64,000 nucleotides of DNA from Actinobacteria bacterium UBA2272 (GTDB lineage: Bacteria > Actinomycetota > Coriobacteriia > Anaerosomatales > Anaerosomataceae). This document shows, piece after piece, positions 55,328 through 62,505 of the stretch. The stretch spans positions 930,001 through 994,000 of the forward strand of contig DDXA01000004.1 in the NCBI GenBank assembly GCA_002347725.1, written 5' to 3'. Made by a program: the position numbers and the translations under genes. The notes below the pieces were generated by a model, which was given only the letters and a program-made list of their open reading frames with translations, searched no databases and had not been told where the DNA came from. The first letter of the stretch is position 1. Every line of letters begins with the position of its first letter.

Positions 55328-56596
55328 ATGATCATCACGCCCGGCGTGCACTCCGAGGTCGGCACGCTCAGAACCGTGCTCGTACACCGACCCGGTGTCG
55401 GCCTCGAGCGCCTGACACCGGCCAACCGCAGCGAGTTCCTCTTCGACGATGTGGTGTGGGTCGAACGCGCGCAGGCCGAGCACGATGCGTTCGTTGCGCT
55501 GCTGCGCTCGCGGGGCGTCGAGGTGCTCTACCTCGAGGAGCTGCTCGCCGAGGCGCTCGCGCACTCGGTCGAGGCGCGTGCCGAGGCGATCGGCAACGCG
55601 GTCTCGTCGTACTCGGTCGGCCTGTCGCTCGTGACCGAGCTTCGCAGCTACCTGCACGATCTTGAGCCGGCTCATCTGGCGTCCGTGCTCATCGGCGGAC
55701 TGCTCGTGCGTGAGCTCGAAGGGTTCGATCTGGCGGCGCTCGCGCGCCGCTCGCTCGGCGCGGTGCTTTCGGACCCCGACGGCTTCGTGCTGCCGCCGCT
55801 GCCCAACACGCTGTTCACCCGGGATTCGAGCGCGTGGCTGTTCAGCGGCGTCGTCCTTCCGCCGCTGTTCTGGGCGGCGCGCCGCATGGAGGTCGTCAAC
55901 GTCTCGCTGATCTACCGCTACCATCGGAGGTTCGCCGGGGCGCGATTCCACTTCTGGCACCCGCCTACCGGCGACACGTCGCGCTTCGCGCTCGAGGACT
56001 TCAGTCAGGGCGCATCGCTCGAGGGCGGCGACATCATGCCGATCGGCAACAGAACGGTGCTCGTCGGTCTCGGCGAGCGCTCGACAGGGCGCATGGTGGA
56101 ACACGTCGCCTCGGCGCTGTTCGCAGCGGACGAGGCGGACCGGGTGATCGTCTGCCGGATGGCGCAGGAGCGCGCGTACATGCACCTCGACACGGTGTTC
56201 ACCATGCTCGATCGCGACGCGGTCACGCTCTATCCGCCGGTCATCGGGGACATGCTCGTCTACAGCGTGCGGCCCGGCGAGCGCACCGACTCGTTCGAGA
56301 TCACCGAGGAGCGGGGACTGCTCGAGGCCGTCGCCGACGCGCTCGAGCTTGAGACGCTCCGCGTGGTCGAGACCGGAGGCGACAGCTTCCAGTCCGCGCG
56401 CGAACAGTGGGACGACGCCAATAACGTGGTGGCGGTAGAGCCGGGCGTGGTGATCGCGTACGAGAAGAACGTGGGCACCAACGCGAAGTTGCGAGAGGCA
56501 GGCATCGAGGTACTCGAGATCGAGGGGACCGAGCTCGGCAAAGGGCGCGGCGGCGGCCACTGCATGACGTGCCCGATCGTACGGGACGCCCTGTAG
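55328..56596 (+). CDS. arcA: Arginine deiminase
   Basis: 422 residues; the ATG at 55328 follows GAAGGAGA, with 11 residues of upstream frame discarded. Family motifs in order are FTRDSS (~160), EGGDIMPIG (~233), MHLDTVFTM (~275) and [12 protein letters not shown] at the end, with catalytic C412 and an additional C415. The reaction is L-arginine + water to L-citrulline + ammonia, the first step of the arginine dihydrolase route. Carbamate kinase lies 5 kb away; no ornithine carbamoyltransferase is in the window. A nitroreductase gene overlaps its stop by one base. Confidence 0.96.
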   Translation: MIITPGVHSEVGTLRTVLVHRPGVGLERLTPANRSEFLFDDVVWVERAQAEHDAFVALLRSRGVEVLYLEELLAEALAHSVEARAEAIGNAVSSYSVGLSLVTELRSYLHDLEPAHLASVLIGGLLVRELEGFDLAALARRSLGAVLSDPDGFVLPPLPNTLFTRDSSAWLFSGVVLPPLFWAARRMEVVNVSLIYRYHRRFAGARFHFWHPPTGDTSRFALEDFSQGASLEGGDIMPIGNRTVLVGLGERSTGRMVEHVASALFAADEADRVIVCRMAQERAYMHLDTVFTMLDRDAVTLYPPVIGDMLVYSVRPGERTDSFEITEERGLLEAVADALELETLRVVETGGDSFQSAREQWDDANNVVAVEPGVVIAYEKNVGTNAKLREAGIEVLEIEGTELGKGRGGGHCMTCPIVRDAL

Positions 56597-57393
56597 TGGG
56601 CGTGCGAGGCGCATCGGAGCCGGGGGCGCTTCTCAACGAGACGCTCGAGCTGCTCTACGCGCGGCGGTCCACGCGGGTCTACGATCCCTCGCCGCTCACC
56701 ACCGACGAGAAGCAGGCCATCGCGCATGCGGCGCTCAGGGCGCCCACCGGTGGCAACATGGTGCTCTACACGATCATCGAGATCGAGGATCAGGCGCTCA
56801 AGGATCGCCTCGCGGTCCTGTGTGACGACCAGCCGTTCATCGCGGCAGCGCCGTGGGTGCTCGTCTTCGTGGCGGACTACCAGAAGTGGACCGACCTGTT
56901 CGTCGCGGGCGGCGCCTACGAGATGGAAGGTGTTGAGCATCGGAGGGGCGTGAGCCCTGGCGACCTACTCCTCGCGTGCTCCGACGCCCTCATCGCCGCA
57001 CAGAACGCCGTGATCGCCGCCGAGTCGCTCGGTATAGGCTCGTGCTACATCGGCGACATCCTGGAGAACGGCGAAGAAGTTGCCCGGCTGCTCGAGCTGC
57101 CACCGCACACGCTACCGATCGCGATGGTGTGCTTCGGCAGACCGCGTGCGCCGCAGGAGCCCATCGAGCACTACGGGAAGCGTCTCGTCCACACGGACCG
57201 GTACCGGCGCATGGCGCCGGCCGACCTGACCGAGGCGGCTCGCGACCTCGCGGCCCTGCACGCCCCTCATGGTTTGCCGGAGGGTGCGGTCGACTACCCG
57301 CAGGTCGTCTACCGGCGCAAGTTCGCGTCGGCATTCATGCGTGAGATGAACCGCTCGGTGACCTGGTGGCTCGAGCGGTGGGAACGGGGTTAG
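56596..57393 (+). CDS. Nitroreductase-family FMN protein
   Basis: 265 residues from a GTG overlapping the arcA stop (TAGTG); a GTG two codons later is also possible. FMN-binding motifs are RRSTRVYDPSPLT near the start, AALRAPTGGNM, and the AAESLGIGSCYIGDI helix typical of NfsA/FRP-like enzymes. It is longer than the ~200-residue core because of a C-terminal extension (~210-265). Flavin reductase, quinone or nitro-group reduction are possible. The one-base overlap ties it to arginine metabolism in one transcript, which is unexplained. Confidence 0.9.
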   Translation: MGVRGASEPGALLNETLELLYARRSTRVYDPSPLTTDEKQAIAHAALRAPTGGNMVLYTIIEIEDQALKDRLAVLCDDQPFIAAAPWVLVFVADYQKWTDLFVAGGAYEMEGVEHRRGVSPGDLLLACSDALIAAQNAVIAAESLGIGSCYIGDILENGEEVARLLELPPHTLPIAMVCFGRPRAPQEPIEHYGKRLVHTDRYRRMAPADLTEAARDLAALHAPHGLPEGAVDYPQVVYRRKFASAFMREMNRSVTWWLERWERG

Positions 57394-57575
57394 GTTCTGT
57401 CAAGGTTCTGTTCGGATGTCGCTGGTACAACGGTCTCGATCCGTCTCCCGACCACGACGTGGTTGACACTGTTGGTTGAGCCGTGGGGGCATATCGCCGA
57501 TATCACTATCACCATCGACATCGGCGGGTAGCCGACACCCCCGGGGACGCCGGAGGCTGATGAGGAGTGCACATC
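57394..57575 (+). promoter_or_regulatory. Upstream region of the subtilisin-CWB2 gene
   Basis: The 182-base gap carries an eight-base direct repeat GGTTCTGT (57393-57400 and 57404-57411) and a TTGACA hexamer (57463-57468) without a -10 element at normal spacing. I see no small gene or known RNA here. Confidence 0.3.
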
Positions 57576-60500
57576 ATGGTGTCCGTATCGGTACGCAGAA
57601 GGCACGTCTCCCTCCTTGTGGCGATAGCGCTCGTGGCGCTTTCGCTGCCCACGGCGACGGGGGCAGCGGCACCCTCCGGGCGGAAGGTCGCATCCGCCGA
57701 ACGTACATCGCGAGCCGTTCGCCCCGCGGACGACGCGGGAACGGCAGGCCGGCTGCCCGAGGCTCGCTTTGCCGAGGGTGAGGTGCTCGTCAGGTTCGAC
57801 CGCGGCGTCTCGGCGGCCTCGGCAGGCGACGCGCACGCGAGGGTCGGGGCACGGGTTGCACGCAGCTATTCGATCGTCGACGGCCTGCAGTTGGCCAGGC
57901 TGCGGCCGGGCATGAGCGTCGAGGATGCGGTCGAGGCGTACGAGGCGATGCCGGGTGTCATCTACGCACAGCCAAATTACGTCAAGACGATCGCGGCGAC
58001 GCCGGACGACACCGATTTTGGCGAGCTGTGGGGGTTGCACAACACGGGCCAGAACGGCGGCACGGTCGATGCCGACATCGACGCACCGGCGGCGTGGGAC
58101 CGCACCACGGGCTCCTCGGACGTCATCATCGCCGTCGTGGACACGGGTGTGGACTACGAGCATCCGGATCTCGCCGACAACATGTGGGTGAACCCCGGCG
58201 AGATCCCCGACAACGGCATCGATGACGACGGGAACGGGTACGTCGACGACGTGCACGGCTGGGATGCCGTCAACGGCGACGGTGATCCCATGGACGATAA
58301 CGGCCACGGCACGCACTGCGCAGGCACCATCGGCGGGGTCGGAGACAACGGGCTCGGTGTCACGGGCGTGAACTGGGACGTCTCGATCATGGCCGTCAAG
58401 ATGCTCGACGCTGATGGCAACGGACTGACGAGCGACGTCCTCGAGTGCTTCGAGTACATCGACGCGGCCGGTGCCCACCTTTCGAGCAACTCGTGGGGCG
58501 GATGGTACGCCTTCGACCAGGCCGAGTACGACGCCATCGCCGCAGTGGACAAGTTGTTTGTCTTCGCTGCAGGAAACGACGGCGTGTTCATCGAGGGGTC
58601 GTCCACGTTCCGGCCGGCCGGCTACGACCTGCCGAACATCCTGTCGGTGGGAGCCACCGACAACAAGGACCTGCCGGCCTCGTTCTCCAACAGGGGCGCC
58701 ACCCGCGTGGACGTCTTCGCTCCGGGTGAGATGATCGTGAGCACCGTTCCCGGGGATCGGCGGGTCTCGATCTCGCCGGACGCCACCATCAACACGCTGT
58801 ACAGCACGGATTTCACGGACCTCACGGGCTGGACCGTTGCGGACTACGGCAACAAGCCGTGGGAGCTGGCCACGGGAGCCTACACGTCTGCGCCGTCGAG
58901 TGTGGCCCATCTCGACTACGCGAACGACGAGGAGGCCTACGTCGACCAGATCGTAGCGGTTGATCTGTCCGGCTCGGACTACCCGGGAGTCCGTTTCATG
59001 TGGCGCTACGATGTGGAGCCCGACTGGGACTACGCACACGTCTGGGTCTACGGCTCGGGTACCGGCACCTGGTCACTCGTCGAACTGGCCACGGGAGACA
59101 ACGGCGGATTCGAGGAGTGGTGTCTCGATCTCGGTGCGTACGTCGGGCAGACGGTCCGCCTCTCCTTCGGCATCTCGTCTGACGAGGTGATCGACTCGGC
59201 AGCCGGATATGACGGCGTGTGGATCGACGATCTGGAGGTCTTCGATCTCGATTCCGCAGAGGGTTCCCCGTGGGTGTCCTGGGCGGACCACGATGACGCC
59301 TATGGCTACAAGAGCGGCACGTCCATGGCCACACCGCACGTTGCGGGGGTGGCGGGGCTGCTCATAGCCCAGGACGGCACGCGGGACTGGAGCGATCTCA
59401 AAGGCCTCATCATGGGCACCGTGGACGAGAAGGCCTCGCTTGCCGGTCTCTGCGTGACCGAGGGCCGCATCAACGCGGCCTCCGCTCTGGCGGCCGAGGC
59501 GTCCAACGCCGCTCCGGTAGCCGCTGCCGATGAGTACACGGCCACGCGCAACACGCCGCTCGTCGTTTCAGCACCCGGCGTGCTCGCCAACGACACGGAC
59601 GGCGACAGCGATCCGCTGAGCGCCCAGAAGCTGACGGATCCTGCCCACGGTGATGTGACGCTCTTGTCCACGGGCGGTTTCACGTATACGCCCGACGCCG
59701 ACTTCATCGGCACAGACAGCTTCACGTACAGAGCCAGTGACGGCGCCGAGGTCTCGAACGCCGCCACTGTGGATATCGCTATCACGCTTCCCAAGGGCGC
59801 TTTCAGAGTGTGGGGGCTCGACCGCTACCTCACGAGTACCGAGGCCTCGAGACGGGCGTTCACCACGGCTGATACCGTCGTAATCGCCACGGGCAGCAAC
59901 TGGCCCGACGCCCTTGGCGGCAGCGCGCTTGCCGGCGCCGTGGGTGGACCGCTGTTGCTCACGACACCCGGCGCGCTCCCGACGTCGGTGCGCGACGAGA
60001 TCGTCAGACTCGGCGCTACGAAGGCGTACGTTCTCGGCGGGACGGGTGCCGTGTCGACGGCCGTCGAGAACACACTCAAGGCCCTGGTGGGCGGCAACGT
60101 CAAGCGCCTGAAGGGCGATGACCGCTACGCTACGGCCCGGGCGATTGCAGAAGAGACGGTCGCGCAGCTCGGACCGGCGTACACGGGCGGCGTGCTCGTG
60201 GCGACGGGCGCCAACTTCCCGGATGCCACCGCGGCTTCGCCGCTTGCGGCCGCGCTTGGCAGACCGATCGTGTTGGTGAACCGTGCTACAGGCGCCTATC
60301 ATCTGCCGACTGGCGCGACGAGTGCGCTCATCCTCGGAGGGGTGAACGTGGTGCCGGGGGCGGTGGAGGACTCGCTCGAGCTCGCTCTGGGCGACGCGAA
60401 CGTACTGCGCAAGGGCGGGGCGAACCGCTACGAGACCGCGGCCCTCGTGGCCCAGGCCGGTGTGGACGCCGGCATGAGCTGGAACGGCGTCGGCCTGGCT

Positions 60501-60719
60501 ACGGGGGAGAACTTCCCCGATGCGCTGGCCGGCGGCGCGATGCTTGGTGCATGGAACGGCGTCATGCTGCTCACGACACCCGCGGCGTTGCGGGCAGAAG
60601 CCTACACGAAGATCTCTGCGAACAAGTCGAAGATCGACACGCTCTACGTGATCGGCGGTGACGGTGCGGTCTCGTCATCAGTCTTCACGGCCGCCAAATC
60701 GGCTGCCGCTATCCCGTAG
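57576..60719 (+). CDS. Subtilisin-like (S8) protease with CWB2 wall anchor
   Basis: 1047 residues; the ATG at 57576 has GAGGAG 8 bases upstream. Signal peptide ~1-31, then an inhibitor I9-like prodomain (~65-140, FAEGEVLVRFDRG). The catalytic triad is D189 (VVDTG), H245 (NGHGTHCAG) and S583 (GTSMATPHVAG); oxyanion N334 lies in AAGND. A Ca-binding-like DDDGNGYVDDVHGWD lies at ~217-231. A ~155-residue beta-rich insert (~405-560, TDFTDLTGWTV to DDLEVFDLDS) resembles a jelly-roll binding module. It splits the catalytic domain between N334 and S583. A cadherin/VCBS-like Ig domain (~655-745) and three CWB2 repeats (~750-1047) follow. It is a wall-bound secreted protease. Confidence 0.93.
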   Translation: MVSVSVRRRHVSLLVAIALVALSLPTATGAAAPSGRKVASAERTSRAVRPADDAGTAGRLPEARFAEGEVLVRFDRGVSAASAGDAHARVGARVARSYSIVDGLQLARLRPGMSVEDAVEAYEAMPGVIYAQPNYVKTIAATPDDTDFGELWGLHNTGQNGGTVDADIDAPAAWDRTTGSSDVIIAVVDTGVDYEHPDLADNMWVNPGEIPDNGIDDDGNGYVDDVHGWDAVNGDGDPMDDNGHGTHCAGTIGGVGDNGLGVTGVNWDVSIMAVKMLDADGNGLTSDVLECFEYIDAAGAHLSSNSWGGWYAFDQAEYDAIAAVDKLFVFAAGNDGVFIEGSSTFRPAGYDLPNILSVGATDNKDLPASFSNRGATRVDVFAPGEMIVSTVPGDRRVSISPDATINTLYSTDFTDLTGWTVADYGNKPWELATGAYTSAPSSVAHLDYANDEEAYVDQIVAVDLSGSDYPGVRFMWRYDVEPDWDYAHVWVYGSGTGTWSLVELATGDNGGFEEWCLDLGAYVGQTVRLSFGISSDEVIDSAAGYDGVWIDDLEVFDLDSAEGSPWVSWADHDDAYGYKSGTSMATPHVAGVAGLLIAQDGTRDWSDLKGLIMGTVDEKASLAGLCVTEGRINAASALAAEASNAAPVAAADEYTATRNTPLVVSAPGVLANDTDGDSDPLSAQKLTDPAHGDVTLLSTGGFTYTPDADFIGTDSFTYRASDGAEVSNAATVDIAITLPKGAFRVWGLDRYLTSTEASRRAFTTADTVVIATGSNWPDALGGSALAGAVGGPLLLTTPGALPTSVRDEIVRLGATKAYVLGGTGAVSTAVENTLKALVGGNVKRLKGDDRYATARAIAEETVAQLGPAYTGGVLVATGANFPDATAASPLAAALGRPIVLVNRATGAYHLPTGATSALILGGVNVVPGAVEDSLELALGDANVLRKGGANRYETAALVAQAGVDAGMSWNGVGLATGENFPDALAGGAMLGAWNGVMLLTTPAALRAEAYTKISANKSKIDTLYVIGGDGAVSSSVFTAAKSAAAIP

Positions 60720-60727
60720 GTCCGGTC

Positions 60728-61387
60728 CTACTCGACGACGATCGAGCCCTCGCTGCCGTCGCCGCCGCAGAAGAGGTCGTACGTTCCGGGCTCCAGAGCC
60801 GGCAGCTGTACGGTCGCGCCCTGCGAGATGTCCGCCTCGATGCCGAGTTGCGGGAACTTGATCGAGACGCGGCACTCGGTGCCGGGTCCGAATACGATCT
60901 CGGCTGGGACGCCGGCTTTCGCACGGATGAAGGCCGGCTTGAAGCCGTGGTCGTCAACGACCTCGATGCGCTGGACGCTGCCGTCTTCCGCGAGTTCCAT
61001 CGGCGTGGCGTCGGCGGCGGTCATCGCGAGGTAGCCCGAGGAGGCGAGCGCGCTGCGGATGATGCCTTCGGACACGATCGATGAGTCGTACGCGACGGTG
61101 AGCGCCAGACTCGCGATATCGAGCGACGCCGTGGCGACGCCCTGGATCCCGTCGAGTGACTGGAAGATGTGCGTCGACTCGTGGTCGGCGTCGTCGCCCT
61201 CCAGAAGCCGCAAGGGATACTCGGCGGAAGTGTCGGGGTCGGCTGCGGTCACCACGCGCGTGATGACGTCGCCGGTGCGGCTGACGCTGCCGGGCGCGTC
61301 TTTGATCATCGTCTGTGTCACGATGAAGGCGAGTGCGACGACGGCGATGCCGATGATGAACAGCAGCTGCTTCGGTGTCGGGCGCAT
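60728..61387 (-). CDS. Membrane-anchored HMA-like plus cupredoxin-like protein
   Basis: 219 residues; the ATG at 61387 has GGAGA 6 bases upstream. One N-terminal helix (~8-27) anchors an extracytoplasmic part. Residues ~70-125 have the beta-alpha-beta outline of a heavy-metal-associated domain (HIFQSLDGIQGVATASLDIA) but no CxxC, so metal binding there is lost. Residues ~138-219 resemble the Cupredoxin_1 module of copper-transport proteins: DHGFKPAFIRAKAGVP, C172 in TECRVSIKF and C207 in LFCGGDG, where relatives have CxMGM. The methionine is missing, so copper affinity may be changed. It may be a periplasm-like copper or redox chaperone; function is uncertain. Convergent with the subtilisin gene, 8 bases apart. 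Confidence 0.7.
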   Translation of the reverse strand: MRPTPKQLLFIIGIAVVALAFIVTQTMIKDAPGSVSRTGDVITRVVTAADPDTSAEYPLRLLEGDDADHESTHIFQSLDGIQGVATASLDIASLALTVAYDSSIVSEGIIRSALASSGYLAMTAADATPMELAEDGSVQRIEVVDDHGFKPAFIRAKAGVPAEIVFGPGTECRVSIKFPQLGIEADISQGATVQLPALEPGTYDLFCGGDGSEGSIVVE

Positions 61388-61556
61388 CGAGTCTCCTATC
61401 GGCTCGGTGGGGCACCTGGTCGAGCGTACGTGAGCACCTAGTATGCCACAGCCCCTCGGCATGACCGATGCATAGGATCGCCGCAGATGTGATAATCAGC
61501 GGGCGGGAGGCGTCGCGACAGGCGCATCGTCCCCGCAGGCAAAGGAGACCAACGAC

Positions 61557-62501
61557 GTGACCAGGCAGACCATCGTAGTGGCCCTCGGCGGCAACGCCTT
61601 GCTCAAGCGCACCGATCCGATGACTGCCGAGGCGCAGCGCGCCAACATCCGTGTAGCCGCGCGGGCCCTCGCGCCGCTGTCCGCCGAGTACGACCTCGTG
61701 CTCGCGCACGGCAACGGCCCGCAGGTCGGGTTGCTGGCACTCCAGGCGGCCGCGTACCTCGACGCCGAGCCGTTCCCCCTCGATGTCCTCGGCGCCCAGA
61801 CACAGGGCATGATCGCCTACATGCTGGAGCAGGAACTCGGCAATCTCGTGCCCGCCGAGAAGCGTATCGCCACGATCTTGACGATGGTCGAGGTCGACCC
61901 CGCCGATCCCGCGTTCGGTGATCCGACCAAGTTCGTGGGACCGGGTTACGCCAAGGCAGACGCCGATCTGCTGGCCGCCGGGCGAGGATGGGTGTTCCGC
62001 CTCGATGGAGCGATGTGGCGGCGCGTCGTGGCATCACCCGAGCCGCACCAGATCTTCGAGATCGAGCCGATCAGGTGGCTCATCGAGCGCGGGGCGATCG
62101 TGATCTGTACGGGTGGCGGCGGCATTCCAACGGCGTATGCGGATCCCGAGCGTCGCACCCTCATCGGTGTCGAAGCCGTGATCGATAAGGACCTCGCAAG
62201 TGAGCTGCTCGCACGCAAGCTCGGCGCGAGCCTGTTCATCATGCTCACCGATGCCGAGGGCGTCTACGCCGGCTGGGGAACCCCTGACGAGCGGCTCCTC
62301 GGGTGGGTGACACCCGGGGAGCTGGCGGCCCACGAGTTCGCGGCGGGTTCGATGGGGCCGAAGGTCGAGGCCGCCACGCGGTTCGTCGAGGCCACCGGCA
62401 GCCGTGCGGCCATCGGCAGGCTAGAGGACCTCGCCGCGATCGTGGCCGGTGACGCCGGCACGAACGTCGTACGTGAGGTGCCGGCGGAGCGGGAAGCGTG
62501 A
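61557..62501 (+). CDS. arcC: Carbamate kinase
   Basis: 314 residues; GTG start with AAAGGAGA upstream. Family motifs are VVALGGNALLKR at the N-terminus, VLAHGNGPQVGLLALQ and GGGGIPTAY for substrate binding, DKDLASELLARKLGA, and SMGPKVEAATRF at the C-terminus. It makes ATP from carbamoyl phosphate and ADP, the energy-yielding step of arginine fermentation or of other carbamoyl phosphate-forming pathways. It lies 5 kb from arcA on the same strand, with the subtilisin and cupredoxin genes between. A glycosyltransferase gene follows 4 bases after the stop. Confidence 0.96.
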   Translation: MTRQTIVVALGGNALLKRTDPMTAEAQRANIRVAARALAPLSAEYDLVLAHGNGPQVGLLALQAAAYLDAEPFPLDVLGAQTQGMIAYMLEQELGNLVPAEKRIATILTMVEVDPADPAFGDPTKFVGPGYAKADADLLAAGRGWVFRLDGAMWRRVVASPEPHQIFEIEPIRWLIERGAIVICTGGGGIPTAYADPERRTLIGVEAVIDKDLASELLARKLGASLFIMLTDAEGVYAGWGTPDERLLGWVTPGELAAHEFAAGSMGPKVEAATRFVEATGSRAAIGRLEDLAAIVAGDAGTNVVREVPAEREA

Positions 62502-62505
62502 CGGC

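Noticed and set aside
57463..57495. A strong sigma-70 promoter for the subtilisin gene from TTGACA
   Set aside because: The only -10-like hexamers are 21 or more bases away, which is outside the useful spacing.
57390..59039. A long minus-strand frame opposite the subtilisin gene
   Set aside because: It is a GC-bias shadow. It overlaps the signal peptide, D189 and H245 regions of an unmistakable S8 protease and has Val/Arg/Asp-rich sequence without domains.
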